This document shows, piece by piece, positions 31,009-38,667 of a stretch of 46,472 nt of DNA. The position numbers and the translations under genes were made by a program. Numbering within the stretch: the first letter of the stretch is position 1; every line of letters begins with the position of its first letter. This DNA is from an uncultured Clostridia bacterium (GTDB lineage Bacteria > Bacillota > Clostridia > Christensenellales > UBA1750). The stretch lies in assembly GCA_904393115.1 (NCBI GenBank), contig CAJFMX010000018.1, positions 1 through 46,472 on the forward strand, read 5' to 3'. The notes beneath the pieces are model-generated. The model was given only the letters and a program-made list of their open reading frames with translations, did no database searches and had not been told where the DNA came from.

Positions 31009-31515
31009 ATGAAAAACTGCAAAAAGCTTCTGCTCCTCGTGCTGGCGCTTTGCCTGGCGCTTGCGGCCGTCGGCTGCGCCCCGGCGGAGGAGGCCGCGCC
31101 CGAAGTCAACGTCCCCGTGCAGGACATCGCGGACGAGCTGCTCGCCATGGAGGACCAGTTCGCCTCCATGATGGACTTCGGCGAAGAGGTCGTCTCGGAG
31201 ATGTGCGGCCTGGACTACTCCCTGCTGGAAGAGGCTTCCCTCAACGACGCGATGATGAACGTCCACGCTCGCGTTCTCTACATCGCCAAGGTCAAGGACA
31301 TCGCGGACGTCGACACCGTCAAGGAGGCCTTCCAGAAGCGCCTGGACCTGCTGCAGCAGACGTTTGAGACCTACCTGCCCGACCAGTACGAGCTGGCCAA
31401 GGCCGGCCAGATCGTGAGCAACGGCAAGTACGTGATGCTCGTCGTCTCCACGGATTCGCAGGCGGTCGTGGACCGCTTCAACGAGATCCTGGACGAGGCC
31501 GCGGCTGCGGCCTGA
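31009..31515 (+). CDS. DUF4358 family lipoprotein
   Basis: 168 residues with a lipoprotein signal: a hydrophobic stretch ending 'LAAVGCAP', lipid-modified Cys23. The mature domain (about 30-165) fits DUF4358: 'VHARVLYIAKVKDIADVDTV' and 'QYELAKAGQIVSNGKYVMLV'. The function of this family is not known. It is often encoded beside MBOAT and DHHW genes, as here, so it may be an accessory to O-acylation of a surface polymer. The ATG at 31009 has GGAGGA 8 bases upstream. Confidence 0.8.
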   Translation: MKNCKKLLLLVLALCLALAAVGCAPAEEAAPEVNVPVQDIADELLAMEDQFASMMDFGEEVVSEMCGLDYSLLEEASLNDAMMNVHARVLYIAKVKDIADVDTVKEAFQKRLDLLQQTFETYLPDQYELAKAGQIVSNGKYVMLVVSTDSQAVVDRFNEILDEAAAAA

Positions 31516-31539
31516 GGCGCACAGCCGGAAACCCGATGG

Positions 31540-31568
31540 GGAGCGGAGCGGTTCCGCTCCTTATTTCT
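31540..31568 (+). terminator. Weak terminator or attenuator between lipoprotein and MBOAT genes
   Basis: GGAGCGGA (31540-31547) pairs with TCCGCTCC (31553-31560) around a 5-base loop and is followed by TTATTTCT. It may lower rather than stop expression of the downstream genes. Confidence 0.55.
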
Positions 31569-31594
31569 AGGAAAAAAGGGAAAGGAGGGCGCGC

Positions 31595-32998
31595 GTGGTC
31601 TTTTCGAGCCTGAGCTTTTTGACGCTCTTTCTGCCGCTGACGATCCTGCTCTATTTCGCGGTGCCGCGGCGGTTTCGGAACCTGCTGCTGTTTCTTGCGA
31701 GCCTGATCTTCTACGCCTGGGGCGAGCCGGTCTACATCGTGCTGATGCTCTTTTCCTCGGTCGTGGACTACAGCCACGGCCTGCTGATGGAAAAGTTTGA
31801 CGGCCGGCCGGGCGTGCGGCGGGCGCTGCTGGTGTCGTCGGTCGCAATCAACCTCTCGCTGCTCGGCTTCTTCAAGTATGCGGGGCTGGTCGTCTCCACG
31901 CTCAACGCGGCGCTCTCGCTCTCCATCCCGGTGCCGAGCGTGGCGCTGCCGGTGGGCATCTCCTTCTACACGTTCCAGACCATGTCCTACTCCATCGACG
32001 TCTACCGCCGCAACTGCCCGGCGCAGCGCGACCCGATCGCCTTCGGCTGCTATGTGACGATGTTCCCGCAGCTCATCGCCGGGCCGATCGTGCGCTATGT
32101 GGACGTCATGCGCGAGATCAACGGCCGGCGCGAGACGTTCGAGGGCTTTTACCTGGGCATCCGGCGCTTTCTCGTGGGCCTTGCCAAGAAGCTGATCCTG
32201 GCCAACGGCGTGGGGATGCTGTGGGACTCGGTCTCGGCGCAGCCGGCCGCCTCCCTGTCCGCGCTGAGCGCGTGGCTCGGGGTGCTGGCCTACGCGTTCC
32301 AGATCTACTTTGACTTCTCCGGCTATTCGGACATGGCCATCGGCATGGGCCGGATGTTCGGCTTCCAGTTTCCGGAGAACTTCCGCTATCCGTACGTCTC
32401 GCGGTCCGTTTCGGACTTCTGGCGGCGGTGGCACATCACGCTGTCGACCTGGTTCCGCGAATACCTCTACATCCCCTTAGGCGGCAACCGCGTGCGCGTG
32501 CCGCGCAACATCTTTAACCTCGCGGTCGTGTGGATGGCCACCGGGCTTTGGCACGGCGCGAGCTGGAACTTCCTGCTCTGGGGCGCGTACTTTGGCGCCG
32601 TGCTCATCGCGGAAAAGTTCCTCTACGGCAAGGCGCTTTCTCGCGCGCCGGGGTTTGTCGGCTGGGCGTACACGGCGCTGGTGGTGCTCGTGGGCTGGGT
32701 GTTCTTCGCGCTGGACGACCTGGGCCGCGGCGCGGCGTACCTCGGCGCGATGTTCGGCGGCGGGGCCGGGGCGGTGGACGCCTACGCCCTGCGGGCGCTG
32801 CTCAACTACGGCGCGGTGCTGCTCCTGTGCGCGGCCGCCTCGACGCCGCTCGCCTCCGGGGCGCTGGAGCGCCTGCGCGCGCGCCGGCCCCGCGCGCACA
32901 GCGCGCTGACGTACGCGCTGGTGATCGCGGGGTTCGCGCTCTGCCTGATCTACGTGGTGGACGCGGGCTACAACCCCTTCCTCTACTTCCGGTTCTGA
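31595..32998 (+). CDS. MBOAT family O-acyltransferase (AlgI/DltB-like)
   Basis: 467-residue membrane enzyme with about ten to twelve helices. The MBOAT core contains 'YFDFSGYSDMAIGMGRMFGF', 'SVSDFWRRWHITLSTWFREY' (first His), 'YIPLGGNR' and the catalytic His in 'TGLWHGASWNFLLWG'. It moves an acyl group across the membrane for transfer onto a surface polysaccharide or teichoic acid, usually with an AlgX/DHHW-type partner, encoded next. The start is a GTG at 31595 with GGAGG upstream. It most resembles the AlgI branch. The acceptor polymer is not identified in this window. Confidence 0.92.
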   Translation: MVFSSLSFLTLFLPLTILLYFAVPRRFRNLLLFLASLIFYAWGEPVYIVLMLFSSVVDYSHGLLMEKFDGRPGVRRALLVSSVAINLSLLGFFKYAGLVVSTLNAALSLSIPVPSVALPVGISFYTFQTMSYSIDVYRRNCPAQRDPIAFGCYVTMFPQLIAGPIVRYVDVMREINGRRETFEGFYLGIRRFLVGLAKKLILANGVGMLWDSVSAQPAASLSALSAWLGVLAYAFQIYFDFSGYSDMAIGMGRMFGFQFPENFRYPYVSRSVSDFWRRWHITLSTWFREYLYIPLGGNRVRVPRNIFNLAVVWMATGLWHGASWNFLLWGAYFGAVLIAEKFLYGKALSRAPGFVGWAYTALVVLVGWVFFALDDLGRGAAYLGAMFGGGAGAVDAYALRALLNYGAVLLLCAAASTPLASGALERLRARRPRAHSALTYALVIAGFALCLIYVVDAGYNPFLYFRF

Positions 32999-33014
32999 GT
33001 TGGGAGGTGAACGC

Positions 33015-34112
33015 ATGAAAAAAGCCATCTGCATCGGCTTTGTGGCGGTGCTGTTTCTTTCGCTGCTGCTGACGGTCTTCCTGCCGGACCAGAGCTTTTC
33101 GGAGATGGAGAACCGCTACCTTGCGGGCAAGCCGGAGCTCTCCCTGCAGGCGGTGCTCTCCGGCGATTGGATGGAGGACATGGAGACCTACCTTGCGGAT
33201 CAATTCCCCGGCCGGACGTTCTTTGTGCGGACGAAGGCGACGCTCAACTTCCTGCTGGGCCAGCGGGAGATCGGCGGGGCCTACGTCGGCGCGGACGGCC
33301 AGCTCTTCGAGGTCTTCTCCAAGGACCTGGACGCGGAGCGCCTGTCGCAGAACGCGCAGATCCTCTCGCAGTTCGCGGAAAGCCAGACGGGCCGCGTCTA
33401 CTTCCTGCCCGTGTACTCCGCCTTCACCCTCTACCCGGAGCGCCTGCCGGCCTTTGCCCAGGAGCCGGACGAGCGGGCGATCCTCGCGGCCCTGGGCCTT
33501 CCCGAGAGCGTCGCCGTCGCGGATGCGTATGCGGACTTCCTCGCCCACAAGGGGGAGGACCTCTACTTCCGCACGGACCACCACTGGACGCAGGACGGCG
33601 CGTACCTGGCCTACCGGGCGTTCTGCGAGGCGGCGGGCTTTGCGCCCGCGGAGGATCTCGCGGCCGTGGAGAGCGCGCAGCCCTTCTTCGGCTCGCTCTT
33701 CTCCAAGGCGCCGCTGTGGGGGCTGGCCGGGGACCGCCTGCGCCTCTACGAGATCCCGCGCAAGGTCCAGGTGACGTACGACCTGGAGAGGGCGGCGGAC
33801 AGCCTCTACACCCTCTCCGCGCTGGAGAAAAAGGACCAGTACACGGTCTTCCTCGACGGCAACCACGCGCGCGTGGACATCGAGACGGACGCGGGCACGG
33901 GCAGGACGCTCGTCGTGCTGCAGGACTCCTTCGCGCACGCGCTGGTGCCTTTCCTTGCGAACCACTACGACACCATCGTGGTGCTGGACCTGCGCTACTA
34001 CAACCTGCCCGTCTCCGACGTGCTCGCCGAGCATCCCGGCGCGGACATCCTGTTGACCTACAACCTGAGCTGGCTTGCGCAGGACGCGAACCTGTTCAAG
34101 CTCCTGCGGTAA
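33015..34112 (+). CDS. DHHW family protein (AlgX/AlgJ SGNH-like acyltransferase partner)
   Basis: 365 residues. An N-terminal membrane anchor or uncleaved signal (about 4-24) is followed by an extracellular SGNH-like domain. The family hallmark is 'YFRTDHHWTQDGAYLAYRAF', and the likely nucleophile Ser is in 'LVVLQDSFAHALVPFL'. 'NRYLAGKPELS' near the N-terminus is also typical. It should take the acyl group delivered by the MBOAT protein and place it on the polymer outside the cell. GGGAGGTG precedes the ATG at 33015; the gene starts 16 bases after the MBOAT stop. Confidence 0.87.
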   Translation: MKKAICIGFVAVLFLSLLLTVFLPDQSFSEMENRYLAGKPELSLQAVLSGDWMEDMETYLADQFPGRTFFVRTKATLNFLLGQREIGGAYVGADGQLFEVFSKDLDAERLSQNAQILSQFAESQTGRVYFLPVYSAFTLYPERLPAFAQEPDERAILAALGLPESVAVADAYADFLAHKGEDLYFRTDHHWTQDGAYLAYRAFCEAAGFAPAEDLAAVESAQPFFGSLFSKAPLWGLAGDRLRLYEIPRKVQVTYDLERAADSLYTLSALEKKDQYTVFLDGNHARVDIETDAGTGRTLVVLQDSFAHALVPFLANHYDTIVVLDLRYYNLPVSDVLAEHPGADILLTYNLSWLAQDANLFKLLR

Positions 34113-34156
34113 AAAAACGCCCGCCCGGCAGGAAAGCCCTGCCGGGCGGGCGGCGT
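34111..34156. terminator. Bidirectional terminator between DHHW and glyS
   Basis: A perfect 15-bp stem, CGCCCGCCCGGCAGG/CCTGCCGGGCGGGCG (34118-34132, 34138-34152), is flanked by seven A (34111-34117). It gives a strong T-run terminator for glyS on the minus strand and a weaker one (GCGTTTGT) for the plus-strand DHHW gene. Confidence 0.85.
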
Positions 34157-34167
34157 TTGTCTTGGAA

Positions 34168-35553
34168 TCAGAAGACGAGCTTTGCGGCGATGTAGTCCTC
34201 CAGCTTGTCGACGGGGATGCGCTCCTGCTGCATGGTGTCGCGGTCGCGCACGGTGACGCAGTTGTCGGTCGCGGTGTCAAAGTCCACGGTGATGCACAGC
34301 GGCGTGCCGATCTCGTCCTGGCGGCGGTAGCGCTTGCCGATGGAGCCGGTCTCGTCGTAGTCCACGCTGAACTTCTTGCGCAGGCGGTCGTAGATCTCGG
34401 TCGCGGCCTCGCCCAGCTTGTTCTTCTGCAGGGGCAGGACGGCCGCCTTGAACGGCGCGAGCATGGGGTGCAGGTGCAGCACCACGCGCACGTCCGGGTT
34501 GCCCTTGGCGTCGGTGAGGGTCTCCTCCTCGTAGGCGTCGCAGAGGAAGGCCAGCGCCGCGCGGTCCGCGCCCAGGGACGGCTCGATGCAGTAGGGGATG
34601 TAGCGCTCGTTCGTCACGGGATCGATGTACTCCATCGGCTGGCCGGAGTGGTCCTGGTGCTGCTTGAGGTCGTAGTCCGTGCGGTCGGCCACGCCCCAGA
34701 GCTCGCCCCAGCCGAAGGGGAACTTGTACTCAAAGTCCGTCGTCGCCTTGGAATAGAAGGCGAGCTCCTCCTTCTCGTGGTCGCGCAGGCGCAGGTGCTC
34801 GGGATCGATCCCCAGGCTCAGCAGCCAGTCGCGGCAGAACCCGCGCCAGTACGCGAACCACTCCAGGTCCTCGCCGGGCTTGCAGAAGAACTCCAGCTCC
34901 ATCTGCTCGAACTCGCGCGTGCGGAAGGTGAAGTTGCCGGGCGTGATCTCGTTGCGGAAGGACTTGCCGATCTGCGCGATGCCGAAGGGGATCTTCTTGC
35001 GGGTGGTGCGCGCGACGTTCTTAAAGTTGACGAAGATGCCCTGCGCGGTCTCCGGGCGCAGGTAGATCTCGTTCTGGCTGTCCTCGGTGACGCCCTGGAA
35101 GGTCTTGAACATCATGTTGAACTTGCGGATGGAGGTAAAGTCGCTCTTTCCGCACTGGGGGCAGGCGACGTGGTTCTCCGCGATGTAGGCCTCGAGCTTT
35201 TCGTCGCTCCAGCCGTCGGCGCTGATGCCGCAGACCTGCTCGATGAGCTGGTCCGCGCGGTAGCGGCTCTTGCAGGCCTTGCAGTCGATGAGCGGGTCGT
35301 TGAACGAGCCCACGTGGCCGGAGGCCACCCAGACCTCGCGGTTCATCAGGATCGCGCAGTCCACGCCCACGTTGTACTTGCTCTCCTGCACGAACTTCTG
35401 CCACCAGGCGCGCTTGACGTTGTTCTTAAACTCCACGCCCAGGGGGCCGTAGTCCCAGGTGTTGGCCAGGCCGCCGTAGATCTCGGAGCCGGCAAAGATG
35501 AATCCCCGCCCCTTGCACAGGGCGACCAGCTTGTCCATAGAAGGTGCTGCCAT
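34168..35553 (-). CDS. glyS: Glycyl-tRNA synthetase (single-chain GlyRS)
   Basis: 461-residue class II aminoacyl-tRNA synthetase of the alpha2 type (as in eukaryotes, archaea and many Gram-positives), not the alpha2-beta2 GlyQ/GlyS type. Motif 2 lies in '[20 protein letters not shown]'. '[20 protein letters not shown]' opens the catalytic domain, '[15 protein letters not shown]' carries motif 3 residues, and the C-terminal anticodon-binding domain starts near '[15 protein letters not shown]'. Two C-x2-C pairs ('CKACKS', 'CPQCGKS') could bind zinc. The ATG at 35553 has AGGAGG 9 bases upstream; the longer upstream frame runs through the T-box. Expression should rise when uncharged tRNA-Gly accumulates. 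Confidence 0.95.
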   Translation of the reverse strand: MAAPSMDKLVALCKGRGFIFAGSEIYGGLANTWDYGPLGVEFKNNVKRAWWQKFVQESKYNVGVDCAILMNREVWVASGHVGSFNDPLIDCKACKSRYRADQLIEQVCGISADGWSDEKLEAYIAENHVACPQCGKSDFTSIRKFNMMFKTFQGVTEDSQNEIYLRPETAQGIFVNFKNVARTTRKKIPFGIAQIGKSFRNEITPGNFTFRTREFEQMELEFFCKPGEDLEWFAYWRGFCRDWLLSLGIDPEHLRLRDHEKEELAFYSKATTDFEYKFPFGWGELWGVADRTDYDLKQHQDHSGQPMEYIDPVTNERYIPYCIEPSLGADRAALAFLCDAYEEETLTDAKGNPDVRVVLHLHPMLAPFKAAVLPLQKNKLGEAATEIYDRLRKKFSVDYDETGSIGKRYRRQDEIGTPLCITVDFDTATDNCVTVRDRDTMQQERIPVDKLEDYIAAKLVF

Positions 35554-35577
35554 GTCGATTTTCCTCCTCATTTCTGC

Positions 35578-35796
35578 AAAAAATAGCCCTTCGTCCCCTC
35601 TGTTTGGGACGAAAGGCATTTCGCTTTCCGCGGTTCCACCCAAGTTGGCAGAAAAGACCTTCTGCCCGCCTTCATTGATGGTGCGCTCGCCGACCGCCTT
35701 CTCCGCCGCGGGGCGCCGGCTCTCACCTGCCGCCGGCTCTCTGCACTGCCCGGGTGCTGCGGGTACTTGTTTCGGGTCACTGCGCGATTCGATTCT
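35578..35796 (-). promoter_or_regulatory. Glycine T-box riboswitch of glyS
   Basis: On the minus strand, the leader contains the T-box GGGTGGAACCGCGG (about 35626-35640) and a terminator, CCTTTCGTCCC/GGGACGAAGGG (35588-35616), followed by TATTTTTT. Stem I starts GCAGTGAC...AAACAAGTACCCGC, like glyQS T-boxes. GACC (35775-35778) pairs with GGTC (35692-35695) and CCGC with GCGG, leaving AGAAGGC on the 3' side of the loop, so the specifier is GGC (35696-35698), glycine. AGAGAG and GGTGAGAG match the distal Stem I loops. Confidence 0.92.
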
Positions 35797-35802
35797 AGGG
35801 AC

Positions 35803-35831
35803 AGGGTAGCCCATTCCGCGCGCCTTGTCAA
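35803..35831 (-). promoter_or_regulatory. Promoter of the glyS T-box transcript
   Basis: A perfect TTGACA (35826-35831), a 17-base spacer and a weak TACCCT (35803-35808) on the minus strand, directly ahead of Stem I. Confidence 0.65.
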
Positions 35832-35927
35832 GCGAAAGCCCAAAACTTAACAGGGTTTTTCCAGGCGCTGCGAAATGGAACAGCCGGAAAGCAACCCCCC
35901 GCTCTTTCGCAATGCGACAAAATATGC

Positions 35928-35933
35928 TATCAT
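35928..35933 (+). promoter_or_regulatory. Possible -10 element of the phosphodiester glycosidase gene
   Basis: TATCAT lies 45 bases before the ATG, preceded at 17 bases by the poor -35 match TTTCGC (35905-35910). It is the best candidate in the gap upstream of the gene. Confidence 0.35.
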
Positions 35934-35978
35934 TGTTTTCGAATCCGGCGCCCAGCCAGAAAGAAGGGAAAGAACAGC

Positions 35979-37004
35979 ATGGAAACGCGATACAGCCCCT
36001 CGGGGAAGAAGAGAAAACGCCCCATGCGCTGGCAGCAGAAGGCCGCGCTCGTCCTGAGCGGCGCGCTGGTCTTCGCCTTCTGCGCCTTTGGTCTGCCATA
36101 CATGGTCGTGGGGGATGTGGTCCAGGCCTCGCCCCCCACCGGAACGCCCTCGGCCCCGCCCGCAACGCTCCCCGCCGTCCCGGCCTCCGCCTCGCCCGCG
36201 CCCTCGGACGCGCCGGCGGAGACGGCCCCGGCCACGCCCGAGCCCACGCCCTTTGTCCCGATCCTCACAGAGGACGCGGAAAACGGCGTCTGGGCCTATG
36301 AGGACGCGGCCGTCCGCATCGACATCGAGCGCCAGCAGCCCCTGGACGGCGTCGTGGCCACGGCCGCGGTCATCACGCCCAAGCAGGGCGCCCTGCCCCT
36401 GCGCACTGCCTTTGCCGAGGGCACCTTCGGCCAGAACGTGCGCGCCCGCACGCGGGAGATCGCCGACTCCGTGGGCGCGGTCTTCGCCATCAACGGCGAC
36501 TACTGCGGCTTCCGCGACGACGGCATCATCGTGCGCGACGGCGTCTCCTACCGCGAAAACCCGGCGCGCGACGCGCTCTGCCTGTTCCAGGACGGCACCA
36601 TGCAGATCCTGGACGAGGACGAGATGGACGTCGAGGCGCTCCTTACGCAGGGGCTGTGGGACAGCTGGTCCTTCGGCCCGGCGCTGGTGGTGGACGGCGC
36701 GCTGCCGGAGCGCTATGACACGGACGTCTCCGGCAAGAACCCCCGCACGGCGATCGGCCAGCGCGCGGACGGCAGCTACGTCGCGGTCGCGGTGGACGGC
36801 CGCCTGCCCGGCTACAGCGAGGGCATGACCATCGAGGAGCTGGCGCAGTACATGCTGAACCTCGGCTGCGTGACCGCCTACAACCTCGACGGCGGCATGA
36901 CCAGCTGCATGTACTTCAACGGCAACGTCATCTCCACGCCCTGCGGCACGGCCAACCAGGAGCGCTCCGTCAGCGACATCCTCTTCGTCGCCCCCGCGGA
37001 GTGA
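35979..37004 (+). CDS. Membrane-anchored phosphodiester glycosidase family protein (NAGPA/DUF2233)
   Basis: 341 residues. A basic N-terminus (1-20) and a single membrane helix (about 22-44) are followed by a Pro/Ala/Ser/Thr-rich spacer (about 50-88) and an extracellular domain with the NAGPA-family signatures '[20 protein letters not shown]', '[17 protein letters not shown]' and '[17 protein letters not shown]'. Family members cleave or process sugar-phosphodiesters on surface polymers; Firmicute members are often named exopolysaccharide biosynthesis proteins. AAGGGAAAG lies upstream of the ATG. It is divergent from glyS. The substrate here is unknown, but the neighbouring MBOAT/DHHW genes also act on surface polymers. 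Confidence 0.85.
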   Translation: METRYSPSGKKRKRPMRWQQKAALVLSGALVFAFCAFGLPYMVVGDVVQASPPTGTPSAPPATLPAVPASASPAPSDAPAETAPATPEPTPFVPILTEDAENGVWAYEDAAVRIDIERQQPLDGVVATAAVITPKQGALPLRTAFAEGTFGQNVRARTREIADSVGAVFAINGDYCGFRDDGIIVRDGVSYRENPARDALCLFQDGTMQILDEDEMDVEALLTQGLWDSWSFGPALVVDGALPERYDTDVSGKNPRTAIGQRADGSYVAVAVDGRLPGYSEGMTIEELAQYMLNLGCVTAYNLDGGMTSCMYFNGNVISTPCGTANQERSVSDILFVAPAE

Positions 37005-37110
37005 CGCACGGGAAAGAGAAGGTCTGTGCTTTCAGCCGGGTGCGCTCCCGGCGGTCTACCGCCGCGTCGCGCGGGACTTTCCGCCCATTGCGTATCCGCC
37101 CCTGCGCAAG

Positions 37111-37542
37111 ATGCGCGCGCAGCTTGCGCAGGGCGCGGTGGAGGGCGTGCTCTGCGAGCGCCAGGGGCGCCCGGCCGCCTATGCGTTCCTGCTGCGCGCG
37201 CCGGAGGCCAAGAGCCTGCTCCTGCTGCTCTACGCGGTGGAGCCGGAGATGCGCGGCTCGGGCGTTGGGAGCGCCTTCCTGCGCGCGCTGCTGGAGCGCA
37301 TCCCCGGCGCGGTGGGCCTCTACGCCGAGGTGGAAAAGGAGGAGCTCGCCCCCGGCGCGACCGAGCGGCGGACGCGCGCGCGGCGCATCGCCTTTTACGA
37401 GCGGCTGGGCTTTTCGCGCGGCGAGGGGCTGTACTACTACCTCTTCTACCGCCCCCTGGCCGATCCCCGCCATCCGGATGCCGCGCCCGCTGCGGGCGCG
37501 GCCCTGTCCAGACTGACCGGCAGCAAAATCTCTTCCTTCTGA
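37111..37542 (+). CDS. GNAT family N-acetyltransferase (short, start uncertain)
   Basis: At least 143 residues. The acetyl-CoA motif A is 'VEPEMRGSGVGSAFLRALLE' (R-G-x-G-x-G/A-like), and the C-terminal 'RIAFYERLGFSRGEGLYYYL' is the usual motif B. The first ATG, at 37111, is used here, but the frame stays open upstream to the previous gene, and residues encoded from about 37042 ('LPAVYRRVARDFPP') look like the missing first strand and helix of the fold. A CTG near 37024 after AGAGAAGG, or coupling to the upstream gene, could give the true start. Substrate unknown. The 3' end overlaps the convergent GNAT gene by 97 bases. Confidence 0.65.
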   Translation: MRAQLAQGAVEGVLCERQGRPAAYAFLLRAPEAKSLLLLLYAVEPEMRGSGVGSAFLRALLERIPGAVGLYAEVEKEELAPGATERRTRARRIAFYERLGFSRGEGLYYYLFYRPLADPRHPDAAPAAGAALSRLTGSKISSF

Positions 37543-38249
37543 GCGGCTTGCACAAAGCCGCTCTTTTTGTACATTTCCTTGGCCGTATCCGCGTCGTCCG
37601 TGACCAGGTAGATCGTCTCGGCCCCCAGGCGCCTCGCCCGGCGGATGAGCTCGGCGAGCATCGCCCGCCCGAACCCCTGCCGCTGGTGGCGCGGCGACAC
37701 GTCGAAATCCTCGATCTTGGCGTAGGTCCCGCAGAGGAACAGGTCGCACACGCTCACCACGCGCCCGGCGTGGTAGCCCAGCAGGTGCTGCACCCGCCCG
37801 GAAAGGTAGACCTCCCGCCGGCGCACAAACCGCCGCCGGATGAAGTCCCGGCCGTAGTCTCGCCCGTTGACGTCCAGGTCAAAGGCCAGGGCCTGCGCGC
37901 AGAGCGCGGGCGTGAGCGGCAGCACCGCAAGGTCCGGCCGCGGCGCGCGGATCTCCTCCCGGAGCACAAAGTAGTCGTAGACCGTGCGCATCGCTGCGCA
38001 GGGCAGTTTGGGCGCGCGCCCCTCCACCGTCAGGTTCAGAAAGGGCATCCCCTCCGCCCGGCGAAAGCGCATCTCCTGCGCGCAGGCGCGCAGCAGCTGC
38101 GGCGCCGAGGGCGCGCCCGCAAAATAGGTCAGGTTGTGCGCATACAGGTCCGGGATGCCGTCGTCCCGCAGGCGAACCCCGCCCTCCACCGGCTCCGCCC
38201 GGCAAAATGCCGAAAGATAGGCGAGCTCCGCCGCAAAAAAGCTCTGCAC
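37446..38249 (-). CDS. GNAT family N-acetyltransferase (long N-terminal domain)
   Basis: 267 residues. The C-terminal half is a GNAT domain with 'IEDFDVSPRHQRQGFGRAML' (motif A, Q-R-Q-G-F-G) and 'DADTAKEMYKKSGFVQAAQK' (motif B). The N-terminal half ('AYLSAFCRAEPVEGGVRLRD', 'IPDLYAHNLTYF') is less clear and may be a degenerate GNAT repeat. I chose the GTG at 38249, 5 bases after GGAGGGG; the upstream reading would start inside the promoter. The last 20 or so residues (Ala/Gly/Arg-rich) are encoded antisense to the other GNAT gene and look like a low-complexity tail. Substrate unknown. Confidence 0.78.
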   Translation of the reverse strand: MQSFFAAELAYLSAFCRAEPVEGGVRLRDDGIPDLYAHNLTYFAGAPSAPQLLRACAQEMRFRRAEGMPFLNLTVEGRAPKLPCAAMRTVYDYFVLREEIRAPRPDLAVLPLTPALCAQALAFDLDVNGRDYGRDFIRRRFVRRREVYLSGRVQHLLGYHAGRVVSVCDLFLCGTYAKIEDFDVSPRHQRQGFGRAMLAELIRRARRLGAETIYLVTDDADTAKEMYKKSGFVQAAQKEEILLPVSLDRAAPAAGAASGWRGSARGR

Positions 38250-38296
38250 ATCGTCCCCTCCGTTCTGCCGCGCGTGCGCGGCGGCCAACGGGAAAT

Positions 38297-38319
38297 AGTA
38301 TAACACGGCAAAGTGCCGT
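38297..38319 (-). promoter_or_regulatory. Promoter element and palindrome of the long GNAT gene
   Basis: TATACT (38297-38302, minus strand) is the likely -10. Directly upstream, ACGGCA-AAG-TGCCGT (38305-38319) is a perfect 6-bp dyad in the spacer, a typical repressor position. No clear -35 is seen. Confidence 0.45.
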
Positions 38320-38389
38320 TGTACACTCCCGCTTCACGCGGTGGATTGCAGGCGCTCCGGACGATGGGATAGCGACTTTTTTGTGCGGT

Positions 38390-38640
38390 GTGTGAAGGCG
38401 CGCAAAATATTCGTAAAAGTTATGTAAATAAAATCAATTATTTTTTACTGAATTTTCCAAACACTTATGAGATCATAATCGAAAAGAAATGCCTTTTCTC
38501 CAGCGTTCTTCCCAGCTTCGTTTCACATCGTGAAAACTTATGGAAGAACATCGAAAAAGGACTTGATTTTTTAGAAAAATTTTTGTAAACTCCATCTTAA
38601 GAGAATATGGACATAAGCGGTTCATATTTCCGCGCGCATG
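38390..38640. other. AT-rich intergenic region before the first binding-protein gene
   Basis: About 250 bases with a composition much richer in A and T than the rest of the window. No gene is supported. The right part carries the promoter described separately; the left part (38395-38480) holds A/T runs only and could be a site for nucleoid proteins or a remnant of foreign DNA. Confidence 0.5.
38521..38591 (+). promoter_or_regulatory. Promoter, dyad and shared motif of the first binding-protein gene
   Basis: TTGATT (38563-38568), 17 bases and TAAACT (38586-38591) form the promoter; the second binding-protein gene has the same two hexamers and spacing. Upstream is a perfect dyad TTTCAC-ATC-GTGAAA (38521-38535) and the motif GAAAACTTATGGAAGAAC (38532-38549), near copies of which precede the second binding-protein gene and the LplB gene. 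Confidence 0.65.
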
Positions 38641-38667
38641 CGCAAGAAAACAAAAGGAGGAATTGCC

